Shown here: positions 12,089 to 24,707 of the stretch, one piece after another
Layout: each line of letters starts with the position of its first letter
How positions within the stretch are numbered: position 1 is the first letter of the stretch
Assembly (NCBI GenBank): GCA_013423325.1
Contig: BLJB01000348.1
Location: 1-64,000 of the forward strand
Origin: Usnea hakonensis
Lineage: Eukaryota; Ascomycota; Lecanoromycetes; Lecanorales; Parmeliaceae
Direction: 5' to 3'
Length of the DNA stretch: 64,000 nt
Made by a program: the position numbers and the translations under genes
Notes under the pieces: generated by a model
The model's database searches: none
What the model was told of the DNA's origin: nothing
What the model saw: the letters and a program-made list of their open reading frames with translations, nothing else

Positions 12089-13754
12089 ATGGCCGATCAT
12101 TTTGGAGGGGTGGTTCCACAAGCGGATGCCCAAGATTCACAAACTCAACTTATCTATGGTGCTGTCATCACTGTCACCATCCTCGCCACGATAGCAGTGA
12201 TTCTTCGTTTTATGGCACGAAGAAAGTCAGCAGCATCTATTTCGTACGAGTATGTGCTTTCAATGTCCATTACCCCTCTTTGAGATCCGACATCAAGCCT
12301 TCAGAATTTTGGAAGGAGTTGGTATCTTCGAGACATCTTCCAAGACTCTATGTTACCGCAGCGCTAACAACGACACCGAAAACAAGTGACTACTCAATTG
12401 TGATAGCATTGGTGAGAGCTGTCCCTCTAACCCAGCCAAAGTTGTAAATCAAGGGTCTGATTTCGTCATTAGCTATTTCTCTATGGCCTCAATCTAGATG
12501 TAATACTTGATGCGGATCTTTGGGGGCTTGGGAAACATTTTTCCACTTTGTAACAAGATCAACTTCTTTCCTTTCAAAAGGTGAGTATCACGCTGTCCCA
12601 GCCATGAGCATTACACTCATATGTTTAACCGCTAGAACGGCCTAGCAAACTTCGCCCTATACTTTACTACAACCACAGCAATCAAGATATCCTTACTTTT
12701 GCTCTACTACCGCCTCTTCTTTCCCTCCCGTCCCTTTCGAATCGCCGTCTACACTACCGGCGCCATCGTCATTGCCTGGTGGATCGCTGTCTTGTTCGCT
12801 GATATCTTCCAGTGTACGCCAGTAGAAGCCTTCTGGGAAATACATGGGAATAGTCACTTCCACAAGACGGCGACATGCATAAATACTGTCACATTCTCAA
12901 TAGGTACCGGTGTCAGTAATCTACTAACCGATATCATGGTGCTCTCTCTGCCTATACCTATGGTGTGGTCCCTCAAACAAAACCGGACACAGAAGATTAC
13001 GATGACAGGGATATTCCTACTTGGGTTTTTGTAGGTCATGACCAGCTCCAACCAGCCTACTCCTGCATTATTTGATGACATATTTTGATACTGCCAAGCT
13101 TACTGACACTGTTTCTTCGCTCACCAGCGTCTGCGCCACCTCCATAATTCGCACGGTCAAATTAGTATCTCCCGGACATTTCGATCCTACCTATTCTCTC
13201 ACAAGGGTCTTTATATGGACCTCTGTCGAGCCCAGCGTCGGCATCATCTCCGCCTGTCTTCCCATCTTGCGTAAGTCCTCGTCATCACGTCCACTCCCCC
13301 CAAAACATCGGAACTAAAACCCCAACCAGGCCCCCTCTTCGGCCACTGGCTCTCCGCCACCGTCCCCACCCGCTCCAAATCAAGCAAAGAACCCAGCGCC
13401 AAAAAGACGTCCTCTTCCTCCCAGCCCGCAAGCGCGAGCTTGGCTTCCCCGGCTAAAGACGGCTTCACCCGCCTCGATGGGCCCACTTATCGCGACCAAT
13501 TCGAGCTTCCTGATTCCGAGGGATCGGAAATATCGCCAATCCGGTACGGCAGCCGTGTGGGCAGTGCAGGTGGACCGATTGCTACTAGTAGCTATGGGGA
13601 CAAAAGAGGCACGAGCTGGCTTATGTATGGGCCGGGGAGGGGGGTGGTGGAGGATGGTAGGTTGGAAGAGGGGAGGGGCGGGGGGGAGAGTGTGCAGATG
13701 CAGGAGTGGCCGAGGAGGAGGGAGAGTGCGGATTGGAAGACGGGGTTTGGATGA
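12089..13754 (+). pseudogene. SAT4/Pth11-like rhodopsin-fold membrane protein with in-frame stop
   Basis: Six exons (12089-12249, 12387-12411, 12473-12580, 12636-13030, 13128-13270, 13330-13754) splice in consistent phase into 419 codons, but codon 89 is TAA (12551-12553). Apart from that stop the product is a standard fungal SAT4-type seven-helix protein. Helices include IYGAVITVTILATIAVILRF, then SYDDYSIVIAL and ALYFTTTTAIKISLLLLYYRLFF, the segment IVIAWWIAVLFADIFQCTPVEAFW, and a seventh near FIWTSVEPSVGIISACLPIL; a Ser-rich cytosolic tail follows. Family members are putative plasma-membrane receptors of unknown ligand. Skipping the stop with the overlapping GTAACA donor breaks the frame. 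Either the allele is dead, the base call is wrong, or an unusual splice form exists. Confidence 0.7.
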
Positions 13755-14405
13755 GGTGGATGGAGCGTTGCGGTCCTCGAATTGCCTTTCTGCTGCGCTT
13801 GAGATGGGAGATGGGGTTGAGGCTCACGTTGTAGGGTATTGCATGTTGCACTTTTGGGGGAGTTTGGGAATGGGAAAGGGAAAGGGAAAGGGGAAGGGGG
13901 GATACCCTACCGTATTACTACTGTACACAGGATTGACGGGAGTATGTTGCTTTTAGGCATGGTGTGTGATTGATAGAGTGACTCACTCTTTGCAAGTCGC
14001 GATGTATATAGGTGATGTGTATATATGTACATATAAGTATTATCATGATTCAGGAACTGGACAATCACACATCCTCCCTTCTACGTACTCCCCTCCCTTC
14101 CCTTTCTGGAAAATACATATACACCCCATTTTTATTGGATAGGAGAGAGAGATATATATTATAATATATATATAATAATTTGTACTCTTTAGAATCTATA
14201 TTCTATACTCTAATATAAAGGAATAGTATTTTCGATTTTCGATTTTCGTTTTTTAGTGTATTGGGTACGGTAGGTAGTTCCTTTGGGCTGCCCTAGGGGT
14301 GTAGCCTTGAACGTCTTTTTGTCAGCAGATTCCCCGCATCTTTGTAGACATCACTTACTCAATACTGCTACTTAACTGGGACTGCATACACTACTCTTCT
14401 GTGTT
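13755..14405. other. Intergenic, simple-sequence rich
   Basis: Contains a GGGAAA repeat near 13870-13900 and AT-rich runs with TA dinucleotides at about 14145-14215. No gene is supported. Confidence 0.55.
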
Positions 14406-17400
14406 TTGGAAAAGTCAGGCCTCCCTTCATCGTTGAGGCGCTCCAGGACTAATTTTCCGCGTCGGGACCTACAAAGCTACAAAATCAACAGAGGTGCAAT
14501 TGCAGCGATTGCCCAATCAGATGTATCGATTGAGCAAGTGCAAAACAGATGTCACAGACTTTTGTTGTATGTCATCTCGCGGCTGGAGGGTAAATCAGAT
14601 AGCAACAGACCTGACCTGTCATCATGTCTAGACAGGGTCCTTGGGCCATGCCGTCCAAGACTTATCCAGTGACGAGTCCCTTCAGGATAATATAGCCAGA
14701 AAATCCTCCGGACATGCGTCTGAGCGGGGCACGGACTGGTTCTCAGCTTATTCAACCTGGAACAAAATTGTTGACACAGTTTTATTGTCCCAGGTTTCGC
14801 CCACCCGCCAGGACTTGCTCTTGTCGCCAGTTCAGCAAAATTCCTTCGATCTGATCCTGGAATGGTTACAATCTCACCGAATGAGCCATGACCAACTCAG
14901 TGATCCTGTAAGATATGTAATGTGCATCTCTACAATGGGTTGACGATAACGTCTTGCGGTCTGTCAGTCTTGGCCTTACTTAAGAGAGAGCGATGAGGAT
15001 TTATTCTTGGACTTTAACGAGCGATGGTTGCTGCAGTCAAATATGAATAAGAATCAGAGCACAGGTCAGTAGATTGCTCTGTTATAAAAAATGCATACTT
15101 TCACTATCCGCAAAGCTGACGCTGGGACACATTGTGGTGAGAAAGAGTCGGAGAGCAACACTCTTGACGACCTTCTCGAACGATCATATCATAATTCTAT
15201 ACGAGATCTTTTTGAACATGAGATCGGACATTCCCAATCAGACATTGATCGCGGTATCGATTATACCAAAATGCTCTATCAGAGGAGACATGAGGCTGCT
15301 ATCGAAGCGTGCTGCCGAAGACTTGCCATCCCATCTCTCGTGGCGATGTCAGCTAGCTCCATTGAGATCAGACCCTACATGTTTGGGGAAAAGCCGCTCT
15401 CTGCACATGAATATTACGACTTTCGTGGCACGCCTTTTCACCATCGGAGTCGCAATCGAAGCTTGACCGAAGTCAGTCTGAGTCAATTTGGTGGACATAT
15501 TGGAGCTAACATAGACCTATGTCCTTGGCTCTCAGACGAGCCTAGTATGCCTTACTATTTATGGAGCATCAGCGAGAGTCAGACAATCGAGACTTCGACG
15601 TTGGACGAGATTCCTGTTTACACGGCAATAAGTCATACGTGGGGTCGATGGGAGAAACCTAGTCAGCCAGTCGTTGTTGTGGGTGTTCATGGCTGGTTAG
15701 TGCCTGAAAATGACATATTCGATGTCAAATTGCTTCCAGACATATTAAGGAAAGTGCCCGTCAAAACGCCATATATTTGGATTGACCTGCTCTGCATCCC
15801 GTAGGATAGGTCTCCAAGAGCCTTGAACGAAATTGCAAGACAAGCTGTGATTTTCAGAGGAGCCGAATACGCAATCGCTTGGCTAAACAGAATATCCGAC
15901 TGGAAAGGCCTAAGGGCCACAACAGAGTGGATGTGCATGCAGTATCTATCATTTGCCGAAATTGGAGACACAAAATCACAGATAATGCAATATGCTACTG
16001 ATGTATTTAGCAAAGCTTCAATTTGCACGGAATTGTTCGAGCCCTATACATACGGGCCAGATATCAGCGGGTCAGGCCTAGAGCCATCTGCTTGGTTCAC
16101 ATCTCTTTGGACTCTTCAAGAAGTTTGTCTGCGTCCTGATATGTTATTATGTTCAAGAGATTGGGAGATGCTTGCAGTGGGAAACGGGGTGCCCGTATCC
16201 TTCGATGGATTGGTTGCATTGTCGGCAAAGATTGTAGATCACGCCCCGATAGAAAAAGAGGATGCTATGGCTCACCGATTTGACTCGATATTCTTCGAGA
16301 TTCCTGCTTCGGAAAAATTGGGCGCTTTAGTCCGAGAAGGCCAATATCCCCGAGGATACATAGAATTGTTTGTACTTCTTGAGCAGACCGGTATGGAGGA
16401 TCTCCACGCGATCAATCGAGAGTCAATTATGAAACTTGGAAGCCAGAGGCATTGTAAGAGAGGTAGAGCGGAGGCGGTTATGTCGGTCATTGGAGCTACT
16501 GGGTAGTATATAGAAGCACTGAAGCACGGAAGGCTTAGTGAGGTCGAAAAGGAGCTTGTTCTAGGTCTCTATCCGGTCTCGTTCTTGAGAGAGACAGTTG
16601 AAATGATTGGGGCTCGCTTCTATAGTTCGATCATTGTTCAGAACGACGTGGTTCAAGACATCTTCAGGGACGTTCTCGTTCGGGGATCACTCCTACCATT
16701 TAGCGCCACCATGAACTCTGGCGATGAACAAAAATCCGAAGATATCTTTTTCCCTCGGTGGCAATTTGACGGAACCGACCTTGCCTCGGTGAAAACATGG
16801 CGCATCGAAGCAGACGGATCTGTCAGAATCCCCGAGGCTGCAATCCTGACCTTAGCCCCGGATCGCAACTCCACGCTGATGCCGCCTTTGCTTGCTACCG
16901 TCTATTGTGGCGAGAAATCTCTACATGCCGGCTAATGCCGCTAGGCGTATGCACATAGCCTTTGAAGACCCTTACGCACGTAAGAGCTTTTGTTTCGCCG
17001 ACTATACTAGTCTTATATATCTTGATAGGATCCGTAAGCCGTCTTCTTACTGTCTGTAAGTTAGCGTCTCGCCTGCGACTAATTCAAGATATGTATAATC
17101 TCATTTATCTTGCTTATCCGTTGGATTACGGCCTCTATCAACGTAGACCACTTGCGGATACGGAAGGCGATCGGTTGAGAAGTATCGACTTGCGCGAATG
17201 GCAAAAGAACTGGCTGCCGTTTTCGAGAAACTACGCGGTCGCGCTTATAAGCGCAAAGGTCTTGTGGAATGAATGCGTTCGAGGGATATTGTTGAAGGAA
17301 CAGACACCCTCTGGAGGAGGAGCGCTGGTCAAGGTGGGGGTATTCAACGTCATGCTTCAGAGGGGCGAGGTGACGGCGCAGATATTCAAGGAACAACCTG

Positions 17401-17420
17401 TCGATTGGCGCGTTCTTTAG
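14406..17420 (+). pseudogene. HET-domain (heterokaryon incompatibility) gene, decayed
   Basis: One long coding trace in the same frame is interrupted several times. The HET core is clear: VYTAISHTWGRW (about 15620), IWIDLLCIP (15778-15801) and EIARQAVIFRGAEYAIAWL (from 15829). Two in-frame stops cut it: TAG at 15802-15804, where HET proteins carry Q in CIPQD, and TAG at 16504-16506, where W of a DWY-like motif is expected. Upstream, introns 14908-14967 and 15065-15115 splice in phase, and a frame change near 14640 joins an N-terminal helical part from about 14406. The C-terminal end (about 17040-17420) lies in another frame and may need an intron or be shifted. Intact HET proteins trigger cell death on non-self fusion. 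Exact ends uncertain. Confidence 0.75.
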
Positions 17421-18732
17421 ACCCGTAGATTCCTCCGTGATGGGGTCTTTGGCATTTTTGGTAACCTAACATATCCCTTACATTCAATTTCGCGTTTTAC
17501 TTCTTTTCCATCCATCGTTGTAATTTATCAGACTGGAGCTGATGCTTCGAGAATGCTGGACAAGGCGAATCACGATCCCTTGACTACGAGATGATATACC
17601 GTGCCTCTTGTTTTTTCCTGATTGATGATATCTTCACGTAAATGAACATCGACCCTAAAATCAACGTCATAGCTTCAGTTTCACCCTTCATCATTCCATG
17701 CGTTCGCAATAAGGGTGAATGAATCATCAGAAGCATTCTCATCCATGTGATAAGCTATGTGGCTCATCCGCGGATTGAATCTTTCATACGTGCTATGCAG
17801 AGATCATAAAAAATTCTCTAAAGTTAGAAGACAGGCTTTGATCTTTCAGAATGCCGACACAGCTCTTGTTAGGCGAGAAGAATGGTCCATCTACATCTTT
17901 CCTTTCCCGGCTTCTCCTTGACTTTTCTTTTTTCCTTTCTTTCTTTCTGTTTTATGCTGAGGGAAGGGAAGGCGTGGGGACTTTGATGGTTTAAGTAAGG
18001 GGATTTGGGGCGTGTCTTGGGTGTTGGGTGTTGAGGATGGGGAGGGGGATGGGGAGTTGGAGCTCCGCTGTATACATATCTGTCGATGTCTATTCTTTGC
18101 GGTGAGTTGGTGATGGGTGTTTTGAGTCGGGGGGAGATTTGAAGGGTGGGGAGAGAGGATGGGGGGAGTGTGGAGATGTGAAGGGTGGGGAGTTGGGAGA
18201 GAGGAGAGAGGAGAGAGGAGAGAATTGGTACTTGATGGTGGGGTCTTGTGTGTGGGAGGTAGGCGGTTGATTGGCTGGAGTATCTGGACTTTTTTCTTTT
18301 ATTGTGGTTTTTGATTAGCGGCCATATGAGAGAATGGATGCGTGGATGAGATATGTTGTAAGGCTCCATAAAAGTAAGCACGATTTGCTAGCCTTCCTCT
18401 TTTTGGTTTGGAGATTTGTTTGGGCGTATTGGATCGGTCGTGCGAGCATGCTGATGAATGGATTGTACGGGGAAGATACAGCATAGCAGCCTCCAGGGCC
18501 GAATGTGTTTGCATACGTGATTGTATTTAACACAAGAAGGGAATGGTTACGTCGAAGATTGGTGCTCCATCCAAAATGCAAAAAGCGTGCCCAAGGATCA
18601 ATGACTCGCTGCGTGGTCGCTATGTTTCCCAAACCCAGATGCAATTCGTATACTGAAGATGCACGACGAAGAACTTCTTGAAGAAAATAAGAAATCATGC
18701 CCAGAACCACCTTTCCCTGCCCGGCACGCCAT
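17421..18732. other. Intergenic region with G-rich tract
   Basis: No gene is supported. At about 18000-18230 the + strand is G/A-rich, and the antisense open frame through it (17869-18381) is low-complexity Pro/Ser/His and rejected. Confidence 0.5.
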
Positions 18733-21662
18733 TCAACCTTTGGCGCAGGAATTAGGATGTGCTTCGCAATAAGCCTGCTGCTGCGTCTCCGGAGGCTGGC
18801 TCGGACAACCAGTTCGAATCTGCCCTATTCCACACACATTTGTCGGAAGACTGTTTGGCGCCGTAATGGTATTGGAATCATCATACACAATGGTCTTGGG
18901 CGCTCCCCCGGCAATGGCATTCCACCCAATGTTATCCGCCGTCACATCCAACCCCTCGGCGACATTCAGGAGCAAAGTCGCACAGCCTCCCGCGATCCAC
19001 TGCATCGTCTGATTGTTGAAGCTTAGCTGTTTGTAGAAGTTCGCCGTGCCGGACCCCTGGTGGCCGCAAGCGCAAGGCATGGCGAGGTCGTCTTGGTCCA
19101 CAAGTTGGAGGCCACCACTGTTGCTCCAGTCGAAGGTCCAGGTGTTGTAGCCTTGGTCGCAGACGGGGAGGGACCAGGAGCCCGGGGTCTGGCCGATGAG
19201 GTCCATAAGCCCGCCTGTGCGGTTGGTGGCGAAGTTGGCGACGTAGGCGTTGTAGGCGGCTTCGGCTTCGGGGGTATTGTAGACGGGAATCTGACTCGAG
19301 TCTGGGTTCAGGGCGCGGTATGCACGCGCGGAACCGCTGGCTGGGAACCAGGGCCAGATACCGAAGTTGGTCAACGAGTCAAAGCCGTTGGGGGCAGCGA
19401 CGCTTGCCGTGTTAACCTCGCTCTGAGCCAGCTTGTTCAAGTAGTAGACGCCTCCGTCGGCGCAGTACTTTGTGCTCGGAGGCCCATTCTGGTCGCCCGG
19501 GTCTGCGGTTGTGGAAGGTGCTGGCGTCGGGCCAAGGCATTTGGTTGCGTTCACATCATCGTCAAGAAATGTGTAGGAGACGTAAGTGTTCGCCCTAACA
19601 AGGGTAAGTATTGACTATGAGAGACTAAGAGCAAGGTGAACTGACCCCGTGGTACTCCATAGGCCATTAATCTCTCGAGACATTATATCCGCGCTCAGAA
19701 CGTTCTCATATATCTGTGGCGACCATTCCGCTGCTATAAAAGTTCCTTGAGTATGAAGATTCCTAAACAACGTTTTGTCAGAGACGTAGCTTGTTCGAGA
19801 TCTGAGTCCGACATACAGCAAAGTGTTTGCAACTTCAAGGTCGGTCCAATTGGAGCCTAGATAGTTGTTGTTCGCGTACGTGATGTTCTTTTGGTTGTAA
19901 AAGTAATTACCGACATTCGATTGGACTGTGTCCACTACGGTGAGTGCATTACTGAGCAAGGTTTAGCATCCTCTGTCAACATATCTTCCTCGAAAGCTAA
20001 CGTACGTTTTTGCCTTGAGATCTGCCCACACTGTGTTCCCTAAGTTGACCAGAGTACCAGGGGTCACCCATGCAGCATTTCCAATGAAGGTGGGATGCCC
20101 GGTCTTCGGGTTTTCGCCCGTCGGCTCCTGCGTAATCTCAACCTTTGGTCCTTGGGCGGGAGGGTCCTGCGGATTTTGGTCTGGACTGGACACTGGATTG
20201 ATAGCGTCGGGACTCGGATCCTTGGGTGGATTAACTCCTGGTTGACCCAGACTCTTCGGTACACCGGCAACCTCGCCGGCTTCCAAGGCTGCCGTTCCTC
20301 TCTCAGCGGCCGCAGCGACAGTCGCAGCATCAACCAGGGCAGTAGTTGCAACTCCAATGGAAGTCAAAGGGATCAGAACTCCAACAATGGTTCCGATTGC
20401 GCCAAGAATCGATAAGAAGATTTGTTCGGCTGTTTCTGTAGACTGGGGTATTGAGAAATTGGCCGAAAGCGGCCCCAATTGGGCAAAGACGTCCGACTCG
20501 ATGCTTTCAAGAATCGCCTATACAAATGGATACGCTGTCAAAATTGTTTCGGAACGTGCACGATCAAAGACTTACATAGATCTGACTATGTATAAAAACC
20601 ATGTTCCAAATGGCATTCCAGGCTAAGAAAGCCCAACGTGGAACATTGCCACCTGGTGCGTATTAATACTTTACGGATCTGTGAGACCGAGGAAGGAAGA
20701 CTTACATGCATCATCTACAGATGGTGGAGGATGACATCCGGACATACCTCCGATGACATCTGAACAATCCGCGGCTTCATCCCCTCCCGCTGCCGATATC
20801 AATTTTCCGGGGTAGCCTATCGCTTTCTCGTTCGACCCAGGACCCGTACCTATTTTTGGCAACTTGGTGGGATAGGTCCCTTTGATATATGTTGGAGCGA
20901 CTGTAACCTCGTCCATGAAGAAAGAACTCAATTCTCCATCAACGTTCGCGTCCATCCAATTGGAAACGGTGGGATTCCACTGATCGTAAGGGCATTTGTT
21001 CGGCCCAGGGATTGCACTTTGTGGAATAGAGGTGCAATCGACGGTCATAGGATCAGCCGTGGGAGTTCCACTCCAGGCGCAAGGGCCATTGTCGTTGGAT
21101 GTTAGGGTCGCTGTATAACTGCAGCCATTGTTGCATGTGCAGTAGGGCGTATTGGGGTTGTCGAAGCTGGCAATTGTTTAGCACAGGGTGGTCCACAGTT
21201 TGTTCGAAACTAATTGGGCACATACTTCGCTCCACATGCTATCTCTGAATTTGGAAGTGAGGTGCATGATGGAGTTGGGTTACAAACTGTGCTGGTTGCT
21301 TTGCTGGTGGTAAAATTCGATGATTGAGTGATGTTGAGGTTCGAAGACTGACTGATTGTGGCATTAGCCTGTCGTTTTTGGACGATAACTAATGGTGGTC
21401 CACTGGTAATAGATGCTGCAGCTTGATCGTCAGCCAAACCGTGCTCAACATAACACGAAGGACGACAAGATGTCGAAGTCAAAGATTAGCTGACACTGAT
21501 TCCTTGAAAAGGATTTTGGGCGTGCAGGAGAGTCAACCTACGGAGTTCGGCTGCAGCAGTCTCTGGTACCGAATACTGAAAGCGTTCTCGGGGAGCTGGT
21601 GAGGCGGAAACGGTAGCCAGAACGCTGATTAACAGCGATGTCACGACTATTGAAGTACGCAT
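18733..21662 (-). CDS. Large secreted protein with conserved fungal C-terminal domain (DUF7872-like)
   Basis: Seven exons on the minus strand (21542-21662, 21226-21415, 20706-21166, 20576-20652, 20006-20517, 19646-19951, 18733-19594) give 842 residues with every phase matching. The start MRTSIVVTSLLISVLATVSA is a clear signal peptide. Next come a Ser/Thr-rich part and a Cys-rich segment (NPNTPYCTCNNGC), a hydrophobic/Ala-rich helix in exon 5 (FLSILGAIGTIVGVLIPL), and a Pro-rich stretch. A long C-terminal domain contains GIWPWFPASGSARAYRALN, NRTGGLMDLIGQTPG and MPCACGHQG. The C-terminal domain resembles one in many uncharacterised secreted leotiomycete proteins; the DUF number is from memory. 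Function unknown. An apparent stop at 21486-21488 lies inside intron 1 (21416-21541; donor GTAGGT, branch GCTGAC, acceptor CTGCAG). Confidence 0.75.
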
Positions 21663-23401
21663 GATTGCAGTACAAAGTTTTCATGCACAGGTAAAAATAA
21701 GCTTTGACCTCACCTCTATAATCTACATGGTATATTAACAGGCAGAGGGCAAGGCTCTCTCTATTTATTAAATTCTCGAGTGGCCAAGAGAAACATCAAC
21801 AACTGCCAAACCAGGACTAAGTACCGCTGAGACCAAAGACCGAGCTTCAAGATGGCAATTTCCCATGCATCTGGAACATCCTTCGCGGAATAGTTGCCGC
21901 GAATTTGGATTTGTGAAAGCATCACAAGCTCATTCTTGGCCAATTAAATCCATCATGGTTGGGAATTGCATACGGATGCAACTACAAGAAGACCGAATTT
22001 GCAATCGCATTCGTGTGGGGTTGTGGGGAGCGCAGATCTGCCGGATTCTGGAGAAATCAAGGAAGTCGCACATATATTAATGGGCATAGCCATGAAGCGG
22101 CAAAGGGGAGTATCCGCTTACAGAACGCTGAACTTTCAAATCTGGACCCCAAAATTCAAAAGGACAATGCGAATTGGGAATCAATGCTAAGGAGATGGAA
22201 GGATACTGTGTATGGCTAAACGGATTCGAATGTACAATGGTTATTCGCCGTATCTGTGCATTGCTGGGGATGAATATATCATAGAGCTAGCAACGTCTCT
22301 GAAAGTGTAGAGAACTTCTTGGAAATTCTTCTTACTTCATAACTGCATCTCACAGTTATTCGTGTTGGCTTGGCCTACCAGCCGTGATACAAGTTTTCAG
22401 AGAGTCCGTCAAGTTACTAGGACAGGCGATCGTTCCCTAGAATGTCGAAAGGATTCTGGGAAGCTCACGGAATTGTTATATGTGCCTAGGTACTCTTGAT
22501 TCGAGACGCTTTTTCTTTTTGGTGATTCTGTTGGAATGCAAAGGCAAACGTTGCACACCCATTGCGGTGGCAGTGCTTCGGTCTGATGTTGTTGTAGTAA
22601 TGGCTCGGCCCGAGAGGGTTTATATTTCGTATTCGTACCTCCTATTTACTGAACGTGAAATGCCATATATTATTGATTGAACAGGTAGTTTGGAGATGCC
22701 TGCCATAATTGCCAAAGTTTGAAACACCAGGAAATCTTGCTCACCCAGTTGGTAGCACAAAGACCGAATTGACGTGCTACGTAATGATGTGCTCACATGT
22801 GTGAGGTATGAAACGGTAGACTAATTTGCTGAGATAGTTTTGTTTCGAGTTTATTGCGGCACCAGCCAATACTGAAACTCGCTCTCTCGCAGACGATATA
22901 GTCACGAGAGCTGCATCGTATCGAACCCTGCTGAAATTGCAAATTTGGAGGATCTGTCGGCATCATATTAGATGTTGCTTGCAGGGCCTTTAGCCTCTGC
23001 AGATCCCAACCCGCAGCCAACGAACTTTTCTCTGCGTTTGGAAAGGTCTCTTTAGATTATGGCTTGGGAGCCCCATCGATGCCCGCGGAACCAAGCCAGT
23101 CGATCTCTTGGATAGTTGGCTATCCTACTTCCCTCGCCGGAGGCCGTAAGGGAACGCGGATGTGGGTTGTAAAGTATCTCTTTCAGTTGATGGGCAGACA
23201 ATGTGGATCGCACAGTGCGGCTTTTTCAATTGCCACCGTTGACGACAACATGGCACCACGGTGCACAGAAAAGAGAGATTAGTCTGGTCAGCGTCCAATT
23301 GACAAGGCCAAGAAAGCGGGGCGAATGGGAAATGACAATCTGAAGATATATGTATCTATACAATTATATTGGCCTGTTCTCATGTGCAAAATCTCATGAC
23401 T
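21663..23401. other. Intergenic region, nothing recognised
   Basis: About 1.7 kb between the secreted protein start and the cupin gene stop. Only short unrelated open frames were seen, with no repeats. Confidence 0.5.
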
Positions 23402-24149
23402 TCAATACTTTCCACTTGTATTGACAAGACCATTCTTCTCATTCTCCGCTTGTGATTTCCTACTCCAGTCTGGTGCCTCATCTTTCCCGGTCTCTTCTTC
23501 TTCATCACCCTCTTCTTTAGTTTTGTGCACGGTTTGGGGATTGTGTTCGGCAGGCGAGTAGATGGTGTAGAGTATCTAGGGTGGTACTGTCAGATCTTGT
23601 CTTTTCCCTTGTCCAAGATAGATGATGTGAGGAAAAATTGATATTACCAATGGTGTTGGACCAGTATTGACGAATTGATGCTGGGTGCCAGCCGGTACCA
23701 CCATGAGGTCTCCCGCTTTGACGTCTTGGTCCTTGCCGGCTATCGTGGCTTTGCCAATTCCGGAGGTAAAAGTCAAGGCTTGGTCAACAGTGTGAACCTA
23801 GGATGACAGTATTTAGTTCCTATTCTGTAGTACTAGGGCAATTGAAGGGAGCTTCGAAAGGAGATGAAGATACCTCGTCACCAATATCCCCACCAACAGG
23901 CACAGTCATGAGCACGACCTGCGAGTACAAGCCCGTCCACAGGACTCTCCGAAATTCACCCGACTTGGAGGGCAGAGCAGAGGTCATGTCAGGGAAGTAG
24001 GCCATTTCGTGTTTAGGGGGTCCTGAAGGCATCTTTGGGTCTTTAGCGGATCGGATGGATGAATGTGAAAAGGCTTTCCTAGCTGTAACCGAGGTGAGTG
24101 TTTTCGAAGCTTGTTTGGAGAAGGCTCGAGGAATAGCTGTCCTGAGCAT
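23402..24149 (-). CDS. Cupin-domain protein, probably mitochondrial
   Basis: Exons 23874-24149, 23648-23797 and 23402-23575 (minus) give 199 residues; both introns (76 and 72 nt) splice in phase 0. Residues 1-35 (MLRTAIPRAFSKQASKTLTS) are basic, Ser/Arg-rich and lack acids, like a mitochondrial presequence. A single cupin-2 barrel follows at about residues 45-150. It is recognised by VPVGGDIGDEVHTVDQALTF, by GKATIAGKDQDVKAGDLMVV, and by PAGTQHQFVNTGPTPL. Candidate metal ligands are E and H in GDEVHTVDQ and H in TQHQF. The tail is acidic and Lys-rich. Cupins of this type bind a divalent metal, and the substrate cannot be read from sequence. Similar stand-alone cupin genes are common in fungi. 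Confidence 0.8.
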
Positions 24150-24707
24150 TATGGAAGAAGAAGGAGGGACTAATTGAATGAAGCTCTGGATATGATGAAA
24201 TTGGTGGTGGGAATGACGTCCATGATCCGAATTGTCCTAGCGTCCTGGAGTATGACACTCCCCAATCTTCTACACCACTCCTCTTTTCTTTTTTCCACTG
24301 GTCTTCCCCTCGGAACATCTCATCCTTTCGATATCTTGAGATTTATTCGGAATTTGAGTTGCTGTTGATGCAATTGGAATACTATAAGAGTGAGATGTTT
24401 CTGCTGGCTGCTGTTCCAAGTGCTCGTAGCGCCGCGCTTAGCGACATATCACACTTTCCCCCTTTCAGTACCTCTTCATGTCTTGCGCCTCAGGTTGATG
24501 GTTTGGAAGATATCCATTTTTTAAAGCTGTTATTTGACTGGTGCGGTGATGTCATCCCAGGTCGCCATTGCACTTGGGGTACTAGAATGGCTACAGCTTG
24601 GAATGATGCGCATAGTTATATAGTAGAGCGAAAGTACCCCACATTTCTCAGTCACCATCTTTCCCTCCGATATAATATTGTACTTTGGCACGCCATTGGC
24701 AAAACCC
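24150..24707. other. Short intergenic region
   Basis: Probable promoter of the cupin gene and 3' flank of the MRS6-type gene. No recognisable feature beyond that. Confidence 0.45.

Noticed and set aside
17869..18381. 170-codon minus frame
   Set aside because: Low-complexity translation of a G-rich tract.
21486..21488. Apparent stop in the 5' part of the large secreted protein gene, first read as a nonsense mutation
   Set aside because: A canonical 126-nt intron (21416-21541) with GTAGGT, GCTGAC and CTGCAG removes it and restores phase.
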